A stretch of DNA of 11,391 bases, taken from positions 1 to 11,391 of the forward strand of contig DASUFH010000015.1 in assembly GCA_036274645.1 (NCBI GenBank), read 5' to 3'. The notes under the pieces are model-generated. The model made no database searches, was not told the DNA's origin, and saw only the letters and a list, made by a program, of their open reading frames with translations. Position 1 is the first letter of the stretch; each line of letters opens with the position of its first letter. Both the position numbers and the translations under genes were made by a program. The stretch comes from DASUFH01 sp036274645. GTDB lineage: Bacteria; Acidobacteriota; Terriglobia; 20CM-2-55-15. Positions 1 through 6,931 of the stretch are shown here, piece after piece.

Positions 1-507
1 GTGGCCGGAAAACTGAAAGTCGTCACTCTCGACGGACAGAAATCGCTGCAGAAGCCGCCCGACGACACGATTTTCAAACGCGCCCGGGTGTTTATCGGCC
101 CGACCGACTGGTCCAACTACACGTTTGAAGCGGACGTCCGCGCCGCGGAGAAGCGCCGGCAGATGGCGGATGTCGGCATCACGGCCCAGCGCTACTCGCT
201 CGTTCTGTACGGAACGGACCAATTGCTGAAACTGGAGCCCTGGGAACCGGAAACCACACGCACGGTCACGGTCAAGTACGCCTGGAAGCCGGACACCTGG
301 TACCGGCTCAAGCTGCGCGTGGAGAATCTTCCCGACGGCAAGGTTCGCGCGCGGGGCAAGGTGTGGCCGGCCGGACAACCGGAACCCGCCGCCTGGCTGA
401 TCGACCGTACGGATCCGATCGGATATCGCGAGGGCGCGCCGGGAATGTTTATCGACGCGCAGTTTGGCGCCTATCTGGACAATTTTTCGCTCACGGCCAA
501 TCAGTAG
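1..507 (+). CDS. C-terminal end of a PQQ-binding-like beta-propeller (BamB-like) protein, 5' partial
   Basis: The frame is already open at base 1 and ends at TAG 505-507, giving 168 residues. The GTG at position 1 is probably an internal Val codon, so the true start lies outside the window. The segment looks like the extra beta-sandwich (LamG/DUF1080-like) domain that follows the propeller in many PQQ-binding-like repeat proteins of Acidobacteriota and related phyla. Diagnostic stretches are the ARVFIGPTDWSNYTFEADV region (about 28-46), MADVGITAQRYSLVLYG (55-71), the AWKPDTWYRLKLRVE core (94-108), RGKVWPAGQPEPAAW (118-132), the REGAPGMF turn (143-150) and the terminal YLDNFSLTAN strand. Such domains are usually periplasmic or extracytoplasmic and are suspected to bind carbohydrate or cofactor, but no catalytic residues are visible. 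It converges on the next gene with a 2-bp gap. The propeller itself cannot be seen, so the full-length identity is inferred from family resemblance. Confidence 0.8.
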   Translation: MAGKLKVVTLDGQKSLQKPPDDTIFKRARVFIGPTDWSNYTFEADVRAAEKRRQMADVGITAQRYSLVLYGTDQLLKLEPWEPETTRTVTVKYAWKPDTWYRLKLRVENLPDGKVRARGKVWPAGQPEPAAWLIDRTDPIGYREGAPGMFIDAQFGAYLDNFSLTANQ

Positions 508-509
508 GT

Positions 510-1412
510 TCAGCGAGAAACAATACTGTAGCGGATCAACACGTCCTCCACGAACTCGGCCACGATCCGCTGCTCGCCGCTCAGAAACACCGCGGTGATG
601 ACGGAGAGCGCGCCTTCACGGCGCGCGCTCGTTTCCACCGGAGGGCCGAACGCCTCCTCCGCGGAGGCGCGCAGCATGCCCTTGAACGGCCCTTTCGCGG
701 ACGACTGCGGCATCCGCGCCCCGGCGATCGGCGCCGGAGCGTCACCCGGAAACTCGACGTATTCGCTCAAGGCCTCCACGACCTCCTCCGGCGACAGATC
801 GCCCGGCACACGGCTGTAACGCAGATTAAAACGCGATCCGCCACGGAGCCGCTGCTCCGCGATCCGCGCCTTCCGCTGCTCTTCCACCTGCATCCGCTCC
901 GCGGCAATCCGGTTGTTCTCCAGTTCCCGCTGGCGCCGCACGTCATCGAGTTCGCGCTGAAGGGTCTTCTTCCGGCCGGCGTCCTTCTCGGATTTGACCA
1001 GAGCCTCCAGATCCCTCTCGCGATTACTCTTCGCGACGGAAGACAGGCCGACCGAGTAGCTGCTGTCGTCGCCCGCCGTGCCAAATCCTCCGCCGCCGAT
1101 CTGGAACTCCACAATGTCCTTCTTCACCTTCACGAGTGTCACGATCGACGACTCGCCACTGCGGATCGACACCCCGTATTTCTTGAGCCGGTCGCCATAC
1201 TGCTTGAAATCGAGGAGGCGATCCCGTTCAGGATACAAATCGACACCTTCAGAAGAGCCCGGCATGTCGATCTTCACACGGATCCGACGCCCCTCGAAGA
1301 ACGACCGCAGCGCGTCTTCGTTCTGAGCTCTGGCCGCCACCGGCCACAGCAGTATCGTCGCGAACGAAACACACAGCCATAACAGTCCGGTCCTGTTCAA
1401 ATGTTTCATCAT
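510..1412 (-). CDS. Secreted coiled-coil protein of unknown function
   Basis: The protein has 300 residues and I do not recognise a named family. The ATG at 1412 (a tandem ATG ATG) is preferred over an upstream in-frame ATG at 1544. It directly precedes a classic signal peptide: basic MMKHLNR, a hydrophobic core at about 9-24, and a likely cut after ARA at residue 29. The upstream alternative would also overlap the transglutaminase gene. No good Shine-Dalgarno precedes either ATG. The mature part has three sections: an N-terminal domain (about 33-125) with an EGRRIRVKIDMPG strand, a VTLVKVKKDIVEFQIGGGG strand and a Gly-rich loop; a charged heptad-like helix rich in Arg, Glu and Gln (about 128-190), probably coiled coil; and a C-terminal alpha/beta segment (about 195-300). 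I recall similar uncharacterised proteins in Acidobacteriota, which is memory and not a search result. It is separated from the upstream transglutaminase gene by 73 bp. A periplasmic structural or envelope role is possible but unproven. Confidence 0.8.
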   Translation of the reverse strand: MMKHLNRTGLLWLCVSFATILLWPVAARAQNEDALRSFFEGRRIRVKIDMPGSSEGVDLYPERDRLLDFKQYGDRLKKYGVSIRSGESSIVTLVKVKKDIVEFQIGGGGFGTAGDDSSYSVGLSSVAKSNRERDLEALVKSEKDAGRKKTLQRELDDVRRQRELENNRIAAERMQVEEQRKARIAEQRLRGGSRFNLRYSRVPGDLSPEEVVEALSEYVEFPGDAPAPIAGARMPQSSAKGPFKGMLRASAEEAFGPPVETSARREGALSVITAVFLSGEQRIVAEFVEDVLIRYSIVSR

Positions 1413-1426
1413 GAGTCTCGCGGGAG

Positions 1427-1432
1427 AGTATA
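1427..1432 (-). promoter_or_regulatory. Possible -10 element ahead of the secreted coiled-coil gene
   Basis: On the minus strand this reads TATACT, a 5/6 match to the sigma70 -10 hexamer, 14 bases before the ATG at 1412. A start about 7 bases downstream would leave a leader of only about 8 nt. That fits the missing Shine-Dalgarno and suggests a near-leaderless message. No acceptable -35 hexamer lies 16-18 bp upstream, so the call is weak. Confidence 0.22.
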
Positions 1433-1454
1433 CCGTGGGGTCTCCACCATGGGC

Positions 1455-1478
1455 GGGCATGGCGAAACAGCCATGCTC
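1455..1478 (-). repeat. Hairpin between the transglutaminase and coiled-coil genes
   Basis: There is a perfect 7-bp inverted repeat, GCATGGC (1457-1463) and GCCATGC (1470-1476), with a 6-base loop. One G-T and one G-C pair extend it to 9 bp. It lies 7 bases past the transglutaminase stop. No T-run follows on either strand, so it is not a standard intrinsic terminator. It could be a 3'-end stabilising or processing hairpin, or a pause element. Confidence 0.5.
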
Positions 1479-1485
1479 CTTGTGG

Positions 1486-4400
1486 CTAGCTCTTTCGCAG
1501 ATCGAGGGTGAATGGAAATTCCCGATCGATCGCCGGGGCTTCAACCGTCATTCTTCCCGGCGTATGCCCTATTCGGAAGAAGCGCGCCAGGCGTCTGCTT
1601 TCGGCCTCGAACGCGTTCACTGGAAGTGTGGAGTAGTTGCGTCCTCCCGGATGCATCACGTGATACTGGCACCCGCCCAGGCTGCGCTCCATCCAGCGAT
1701 CGACCAGGTCGAAGGTCAGTGGCGTATGAACGCCGATGGTCGGATGGAGCCCCGATGGCGGCTGCCACGCTCGATATCGGACGCCGGCCACGTATTCGCC
1801 GGACGTGCCCGTCGGATGAAGCGGAAGCGGAACGCCGTTGCACGTCAGCGCATAACGGTCGGGCGCCATTCCCCCAACCCTGACCTGGAACCGTTCCAGC
1901 GACGAATCGACGTATCGGACCGCGCCGCCCGGCGCGCCTTCTTCGCCCAGCACGTGCCAGGGTTCGAGCGCGCCGCGCAATTCGACATCGACACCACGGC
2001 TCGCGAAGTCCCCGTATTTGGGGAAACGGAACTCGAAATGGGGCTGAAACCAGCGCTCCTGGAATGGAAATCCTTCCGAAGCCAGTTCCGTCAACACATC
2101 TTCAAAGTCCTGCCAGACGAAATGCGGGAGCAGGAACCGGTCATGAAGCTGATTCCCCCACCGCACGACTCTTGGAGGGGCGTAGGGCCTCTGCCAGAAG
2201 CGCGCCACGAGGGAACGGAGCAGCAACTGCTGAGCGAGACTCATCCGCGCGTGCGGCGGCATTTCGAACGCGCGCATTTCGAGCAATCCGAGACGGCCCG
2301 TGGCGCTGTCGGGTGAATACATCTTGTCGATGCAGAATTCGGCGCGATGGGTATTCCCGGAAACATCGACCAGAAGGTTGCGGAAGAGACGGTCGACCAG
2401 CCACGGCGGACAGGGGAAGGACTGCGCTTCGGTCCGGCGCTCCATTTCCCGGAACGCGATTTCGATTTCGTGAACGGAGTCGTTGCGCGCCTCGTCGATT
2501 CGCGGCGCCTGCGACGTCGGGCCGATGAACAGCCCCGAAAACAGATATGAAAGCGACGGGTGATGGTGCCAGTACGTCACCAGGCTGCGCAGCAGATCCG
2601 GCCGGCGCAACCAGGGGGAATCCGCGGCAGCTGCGGCGCCCAGCACAAAGTGGTTTCCGCCACCGGTCCCGGTGTGCTTGCCGTCGATCATGAATTTTTC
2701 CGTCGTCAGCCGCGACTGGCGCGCGGCCTCGTACAGGAATGTCGTCTTCTCGCTGAGGTCCTCCCAGGAGCCGGACGGATGAATATTGACCTCGATGACT
2801 CCCGGATCGGGAGTGATGCGGAAGTGCGTCAGGCGCGAATCCTGCGGCGGCTCGTAGCCTTCGATAAGGACCGGCATTCCGATCTCTTCCGCTGTGGCTT
2901 CCACCGCCGCGACAAGCTCCAGATAATCTTCCAGCGCGCCGAGCGGCGGCATGAACACATAAAGCACGCCGTTGCGGGGCTCCGCGCACATCGCCGTCCG
3001 GGTAATCCCGTCGGCGCTTTCCTGCCGCGCCGGCGCCCTGTCTGCGCCTTGCCTTTTTTCCCCACGTTGATCGCGCGCCTCGCCGTCGTCCTCCGGCGTC
3101 CGTTCCCGCGAACGCTCGAACTGCAGTCGCAGCTGCGCGTGGCTGGGCAGGGGTGGTCGATCGGGCATGGGATCCGGTTGGAAAACGCGAGGATAGTCCA
3201 GCGGCGTCACCCAGGGCTGCGAGTCGAGAGGCAACCGGTACCCCATCGGCGAGTCTCCGGGAATCAGGTAGCAGCGGTCATCCCGCAGGAACCACGAACC
3301 GGACCGCCACCCGTCCGCATCCCGGGCGAGAGGGAGCGCCTCTCCCACCACGGCCTGGAGACCTTGAGAAAAAATGCGGGCCAGCCGCTTGCGCTCGAGT
3401 TCGTCTTCCAGCTTCGAATCGAACGGATCGACGTTGGCGGGCAGGCGCCGCTCTCGCCAAAGGTAATAGAAGGCGTCCTCGAACGCGGGAAAGACATGCC
3501 GGTCCGGAAGTCCCAACCGGGTTGCCACGCCACGCAGCAACTCCCGCGCGTGAGCTGCCGTGGCCCCGCCCGGCTTCGACTCGTCGGCAATCAGTTCGTC
3601 AGCGCGCCAGATCGGCTCGCCGTCCTTCCGCCAGTAACAGTTCAGCGACCAGCGCGGCAACTGCTCCCCCGGATACCATTTGCCCTGCCCGAAGTGAACC
3701 AGCCCCTGCGCCCCGTAGCGCTGGCGAAGCCGGTGATAGAGATCCGCAGCCAGGCGCTTCTTATCGGGCCCCAGCGCGAGCGTATTCCACTCGTCTCCGT
3801 CCGGATCATCGATGGAAACAAACGTGGGCTCACCGCCCATCGTCAACCGCACATCATGCGTTTCAAGCTGCGCGTCTACGTCGCGTCCAAGACGTTCGAT
3901 CGCCTGCCAGTCTTCCTCGCTGTAGGGAAGGGTCACCCGTGGCGCTTCCCAGATCCGGGAGACCGCCATCTCGTGCCGGAATTCCACCTCGCATTGTTCC
4001 AGCGTTCCCGTGATGGGCGCCGCCGACGCGGGCTCCGGCGTCGCGGAAAGCGGCAGGTGCCCTTCGCCCGCAAACAATCCGGAAGTCGGATCGAGGCCCA
4101 CCCAACCCGCGCCCGGGAGAAACACTTCCGCCCATGCATGCAGGTCCGTGAAGTCGTGCAACGGACCGGAAGGCCCATCCAGCGACTTCACGTCCGGCGT
4201 CAGCTGAATCAGATAACCGGAAACAAATCGCGCCGCCAGGCCCAGTCGACGAAGCACCTGCACGAGAAGCCAGCCCGAATCCCGGCACGATCCGGACGCC
4301 TTTTCCAGCGTTTCTTCCGGGGTCTGTACGCCAGGCTCCAGACGGATCAGATATCGGATGTCCTTCGACAGTTTCTGGTTGAGTTCCACCAGAAACGTGA

Positions 4401-4824
4401 CCGTCCGGGTCGGCTCCAGCGTGATGCCCGCCAGATACCGCTCCAGCCGTGGCGTCAGCGGATCCGTCCGCAGAAACGGGGCGAGTTCCTCGCGCTGCCA
4501 GGCTTCGTACTGGAAGGGAAACGTTTCGGCGTGCGGCTCGAGAAAGAAGTCGAATGGATTGATCACCGACATCTCCGCGATCACTTCCACATCGACACTG
4601 AATTCCCGCGTCGGCTCCGGGAAGGCCAGGCGCGCCAGATAGTTCGACTGCGGATCCTGCTGCCAGTTGATGAAGTGATTTTCCGGACGGACCTTCATCG
4701 AATAGCTGAGAATGCGCGTGCGGCAGTGTGGCGCGGGCCGCAGACGGACCGCCTGCGGTCCGAGCGTGATCGGTCGATCGTATCGGTATTGGGTCAGATG
4801 GCGGAGGGCAACGTGTATCGACAT
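1486..4824 (-). CDS. Transglutaminase-like / DUF2126 two-domain protein
   Basis: The protein has 1112 residues, the usual size for this fusion. The ATG at 4824 gives the typical opening MSIHVALRHLTQYRYDRP of the bacterial transglutaminase-like N-terminal domain (about 1-90). A transglutaminase-like papain-fold core follows (about 140-265). Its visible triad is Cys180 in GSCRDSGWL, His229 in DLHAWAEVF and Asp245 in GWVGLDPT. From about 325 (LTMGGEPTFVSIDD) to the end is the DUF2126 region, with EVNIHPSGSW (678-687), GKHTGTGGGNHFVLG (715-729) and a conserved NTHRAEFCIDKMYSP segment. Comparative work, as I remember it, places DUF2126 among glutamine-synthetase-fold amidoligases. The protein may therefore make and cut amide or peptide bonds, but the substrate is unknown. 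Residues 571-606 form a highly charged, Arg/Glu/Asp-rich linker. No signal peptide is seen, so it is probably cytoplasmic. The usual partners of this family (an alpha-E/DUF403 protein and a circularly permuted ATP-grasp protein) are absent on both sides. Confidence 0.94.
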   Translation of the reverse strand: MSIHVALRHLTQYRYDRPITLGPQAVRLRPAPHCRTRILSYSMKVRPENHFINWQQDPQSNYLARLAFPEPTREFSVDVEVIAEMSVINPFDFFLEPHAETFPFQYEAWQREELAPFLRTDPLTPRLERYLAGITLEPTRTVTFLVELNQKLSKDIRYLIRLEPGVQTPEETLEKASGSCRDSGWLLVQVLRRLGLAARFVSGYLIQLTPDVKSLDGPSGPLHDFTDLHAWAEVFLPGAGWVGLDPTSGLFAGEGHLPLSATPEPASAAPITGTLEQCEVEFRHEMAVSRIWEAPRVTLPYSEEDWQAIERLGRDVDAQLETHDVRLTMGGEPTFVSIDDPDGDEWNTLALGPDKKRLAADLYHRLRQRYGAQGLVHFGQGKWYPGEQLPRWSLNCYWRKDGEPIWRADELIADESKPGGATAAHARELLRGVATRLGLPDRHVFPAFEDAFYYLWRERRLPANVDPFDSKLEDELERKRLARIFSQGLQAVVGEALPLARDADGWRSGSWFLRDDRCYLIPGDSPMGYRLPLDSQPWVTPLDYPRVFQPDPMPDRPPLPSHAQLRLQFERSRERTPEDDGEARDQRGEKRQGADRAPARQESADGITRTAMCAEPRNGVLYVFMPPLGALEDYLELVAAVEATAEEIGMPVLIEGYEPPQDSRLTHFRITPDPGVIEVNIHPSGSWEDLSEKTTFLYEAARQSRLTTEKFMIDGKHTGTGGGNHFVLGAAAAADSPWLRRPDLLRSLVTYWHHHPSLSYLFSGLFIGPTSQAPRIDEARNDSVHEIEIAFREMERRTEAQSFPCPPWLVDRLFRNLLVDVSGNTHRAEFCIDKMYSPDSATGRLGLLEMRAFEMPPHARMSLAQQLLLRSLVARFWQRPYAPPRVVRWGNQLHDRFLLPHFVWQDFEDVLTELASEGFPFQERWFQPHFEFRFPKYGDFASRGVDVELRGALEPWHVLGEEGAPGGAVRYVDSSLERFQVRVGGMAPDRYALTCNGVPLPLHPTGTSGEYVAGVRYRAWQPPSGLHPTIGVHTPLTFDLVDRWMERSLGGCQYHVMHPGGRNYSTLPVNAFEAESRRLARFFRIGHTPGRMTVEAPAIDREFPFTLDLRKS

Positions 4825-4831
4825 CAGACAG

Positions 4832-4857
4832 CGTCTACTCGACTTCTAGAGTAGACG
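4832..4857 (-). promoter_or_regulatory. Perfect 9-bp-arm inverted repeat in the transglutaminase gene leader
   Basis: The arms are CGTCTACTC (4832-4840) and GAGTAGACG (4849-4857), with an 8-base centre. The dyad lies 7 bases before the start codon at 4824. It could be a repressor operator just downstream of a promoter, or an RNA stem-loop next to the initiation region. No T-run follows on the minus strand, so it is a poor terminator for the DUF512 gene. No Shine-Dalgarno is visible between it and the ATG. No regulator gene is in the window and I cannot assign the motif to a known family. Confidence 0.5.
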
Positions 4858-4870
4858 AGCGCGCGAACGC

Positions 4871-4900
4871 GGTATATAGACAAAATTGTCCCAAATTTAA
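4871..4900 (-). promoter_or_regulatory. AT-rich island, weak promoter candidate for the transglutaminase gene
   Basis: In GC-rich surroundings this stretch is strongly AT-biased. On the minus strand a TATATA (4878-4873) lies 16 bp downstream of TTAAAT (4900-4895), which is a partial fit to a sigma70 promoter (4/6 and 3/6). Between them is a short imperfect dyad, GACAA-TT-TTGTC (4879-4890 read on the minus strand). If used, transcription would begin near 4866, placing the 9-bp-arm dyad inside the 5' leader. The island starts at the stop codon of the DUF512 gene. Confidence 0.3.
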
Positions 4901-6330
4901 CAGGCGGAACGGAGCGCTCCCAGGAAGGATTGGGCGTCATAGCCGGAGTCGATAACCGGAACCCCCAGTTCACGTTCGACGTCGGCCCGGGTCAGGTCGT
5001 CCAGAAAAAGCCGCTCTTCCCCGATCATCGATTCGGAGGGAATCATCACGAACTCGCCCAGTTCCCTTTTCGGCAAATCCTTCATTGCCGCAATGAAATC
5101 GCTGCCGGTCAGCAGTCCGGCCACGCCGATACCGGGCCCCCAGAACCGGCTCTCGACCGCAACGACCTTCAGATCGGAGTTCAAACGGTCCACACAGGCC
5201 TTGAGAAACGGAAAAAAGACTTTCCCGGTACACACCGTCCCACGCAAGCGGCCGGCCGGGGGCCGGCGATTCCACTGGCGGAGCGCCCGCGTAAACTGGC
5301 CCAGAAACGAGCGCACCATGCCGACGCCGTTTTCGATCTGGGGAAAATCGCTGTAGTGCGGCGCGGCGGGAATGGGCGCGCCCGCCATGATGTAGATCTC
5401 ATCGCCGATGAACACGAAGGGCGTGTTCAACCGCTTCTGCATTTCCTTTTGAATCGGCCGGATATGATTGATGGTTTCGCGGGCAATGGACGCGCTGAAG
5501 GGCGTCAGCTGCGGCAGGTTCTGCCGGAACTGCGTGAGTCCCACCGGCACCACCGCGAGCGACGCGACGCCTGGATGAAGCCGGGCCATGTCCTCGATCG
5601 TGCGCTCCAGATGCCGCCCGTCGTTCAGCCCCGGACAGAGCACCACCTGGCCGTGAACAGTAATTCCCGCGGCGATCAGCCGCTCGACCTTTTCCAGAAA
5701 GCCGTCGTACTCCGCAATGCCGAGCAATCGCGCGCGCAACTCCGGCTCCGTCGCGTGTACGGAAACGTATAGCGGCGACAGACGCTGGTCCATGATGCGG
5801 CGCATCTCGCTTTCATCGACGTTGGTGAGCGTCAGGTAGTTCCCGAAGAGAAACGACAGCCGATAGTCCTCGTCCTTGATGTGCAGGGAGCGGCGCACGT
5901 TTTTCGGATTCTGATGAACGAAGCAGAACACGCACTGGTTGGCGCAGACCAGCGGCTCTATCGGCGAAAACTCCAGACCGAGGGGTTCCCAGGCGCGGCG
6001 CACGAAACTGAACTCGCGGTCCGCCGTCCGAATCCGCACACGCCGGCCAATGGCGGCCGCGCGAAACTGAAAATCGATCGGATCCAGCAGCGGCTTGCCG
6101 TTGAGTTCGAGCAATTCATCGCCCGGCCGGAATCCAGCCCGCTCCGCCAGCGAATTCGGCTCAACGGACGCCACCACCAGACGCTGAGGAGCCGCGCTGC
6201 GATGCGCCGGCGCATGGACGTATTCATGGACGGCTTTCAGGGGTCCGTCGGACCCGGCGTCACTCCCGGTTTCCAGCCGGGCATAGGCCGACGAGGAAAA
6301 CGGCGTCTTGTAGGATGCCGGAGGTTTCAC
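4897..6330 (-). CDS. PDZ / radical-SAM / DUF512 protein
   Basis: The protein has 477 residues. A PDZ-like domain (about 50-112; SVEPNSLAERAGFRPGDELLELNG) is followed by a radical-SAM domain with the [4Fe-4S] ligand cysteines 129, 133 and 136 in CANQCVFC, and then FVHQNPKNVRRSLHIKDEDYRLSFLFGNYLTLTN. The latter is strongly diagnostic of the family annotated as DUF512 or cyanobacterial FeS-cluster oxidoreductase. The DUF512 region occupies roughly the C-terminal 150 residues. The family presumably does S-adenosylmethionine-dependent radical chemistry, but its substrate is unknown. The start is the GTG at 6330. It overlaps the pgsA stop as GTGA and has a strong Shine-Dalgarno, which implies coupled translation. 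This start gives about 48 residues of Ser/Ala-rich extension before the PDZ domain, whereas family members usually begin nearly at the PDZ. An internal start at a downstream Val codon is the main alternative. The protein appears cytoplasmic. Confidence 0.93.
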   Translation of the reverse strand: MKPPASYKTPFSSSAYARLETGSDAGSDGPLKAVHEYVHAPAHRSAAPQRLVVASVEPNSLAERAGFRPGDELLELNGKPLLDPIDFQFRAAAIGRRVRIRTADREFSFVRRAWEPLGLEFSPIEPLVCANQCVFCFVHQNPKNVRRSLHIKDEDYRLSFLFGNYLTLTNVDESEMRRIMDQRLSPLYVSVHATEPELRARLLGIAEYDGFLEKVERLIAAGITVHGQVVLCPGLNDGRHLERTIEDMARLHPGVASLAVVPVGLTQFRQNLPQLTPFSASIARETINHIRPIQKEMQKRLNTPFVFIGDEIYIMAGAPIPAAPHYSDFPQIENGVGMVRSFLGQFTRALRQWNRRPPAGRLRGTVCTGKVFFPFLKACVDRLNSDLKVVAVESRFWGPGIGVAGLLTGSDFIAAMKDLPKRELGEFVMIPSESMIGEERLFLDDLTRADVERELGVPVIDSGYDAQSFLGALRSAC

Positions 6331-6911
6331 TCCTCCTCCAGGTAACGCCGGCTGGTAATGAGGTAGTGGACGCCGGAAACGGCCGTCATGACACCCGTCA
6401 GGTAATACAGAATCGCCAGTTCCGGAATGGGCCGCTCCAGCCAGTTGGCGAAGAGAACCGCAAGTATCGTCAGCACCTGGAGCACCGTGCTGGCCTTGCC
6501 GTAGGGCGAAGGCCGGAAAATCCGCCAGCCGACCGACAGGACGATCACGAGGGACACCAGCAGAATAAAGACGTCTCGGGAAATCATCATGATCATCAGC
6601 CAGCGCGGAATCGTGTTCATGAAGCCCATGTACGGCAGCGACAGAATGACGATGGACGCCGTCATGAGCAACTTGTCGGCCAGAGGATCGAGCACCGCGC
6701 CGATGGACGTCTTCTGACCGAAACGGCGCGCGATCAGCCCGTCCAGCACGTCGGTGATCCCCGCCGCGACAAACGCCGCCAGCGCCAGGCCCTTCTTGTC
6801 ATAGGTCAGCAGAATCACGAAGACCGGCACGATGATGATCCGCAGGATGGTCAGGCGTGTCGCAGTCGTCAAAACAGCTCCGCGGTATTGGTCGACGGCG
6901 GTGGTGGACAT
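6327..6911 (-). CDS. pgsA: CDP-diacylglycerol--glycerol-3-phosphate 3-phosphatidyltransferase
   Basis: The protein has 194 residues, normal for PgsA. It is an integral membrane enzyme that transfers the phosphatidyl group from CDP-diacylglycerol to sn-glycerol 3-phosphate, the committed step to phosphatidylglycerol and cardiolipin. The CDP-alcohol phosphatidyltransferase signature DG-x2-AR-x8-G-x3-D-x3-D is complete: Asp54, Asp57-Gly58, Ala61-Arg62, Gly71, Asp75 and Asp79, in DVLDGLIARRFG...LDPLADK. Hydrophobic segments lie near 21-36, 42-53, 81-100, 105-128 and 141-180. The TATRLTILRIIIVP opening is typical. The ATG at 6911 (MSTTAVDQYR) is chosen because the longer frame would run into the upstream gene. 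Its ribosome site is poor, and it starts 20 bp after the upstream stop, so coupling is plausible. Related CDP-alcohol transferases using other alcohols cannot be excluded, but the length and motifs fit PgsA best. Confidence 0.92.
   Translation of the reverse strand: MSTTAVDQYRGAVLTTATRLTILRIIIVPVFVILLTYDKKGLALAAFVAAGITDVLDGLIARRFGQKTSIGAVLDPLADKLLMTASIVILSLPYMGFMNTIPRWLMIMMISRDVFILLVSLVIVLSVGWRIFRPSPYGKASTVLQVLTILAVLFANWLERPIPELAILYYLTGVMTAVSGVHYLITSRRYLEEE
6331..6339 (-). promoter_or_regulatory. Shine-Dalgarno for the DUF512 gene, encoded by the last Glu codons of pgsA
   Basis: On the minus strand these bases read GGAGGAGGA directly before the GTG at 6330. The best 16S match, GGAGG (6339-6335), is 4 bases from the start. 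The same bases form most of the three terminal GAG codons of pgsA (C-terminus LEEE), which run straight into the overlapping TGA stop. This supports both the chosen start and translational coupling. Confidence 0.75.
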
Positions 6912-6931
6912 GAGATGAAGTGGAATCCGCG

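Noticed and set aside
483..520. Bidirectional terminator between the convergent genes
   Set aside because: TTTTTCGCT (483-491) can pair with AGCGAGAAA (512-520), but the T-run is on the 5' side and the A-run on the 3' side for both strands. The loop is also 20 bases, so it lacks terminator geometry.
2560..4854. 764-codon open frame on the plus strand
   Set aside because: It lies opposite the well-recognised transglutaminase/DUF2126 gene, has an Arg/His/Pro-rich translation and shows no domain.
4879..4895. Sigma54 promoter (TTGGGA...TTGTC on the minus strand)
   Set aside because: The spacing between the GG and the second element is one base short, and the required GC of the -12 element is absent.
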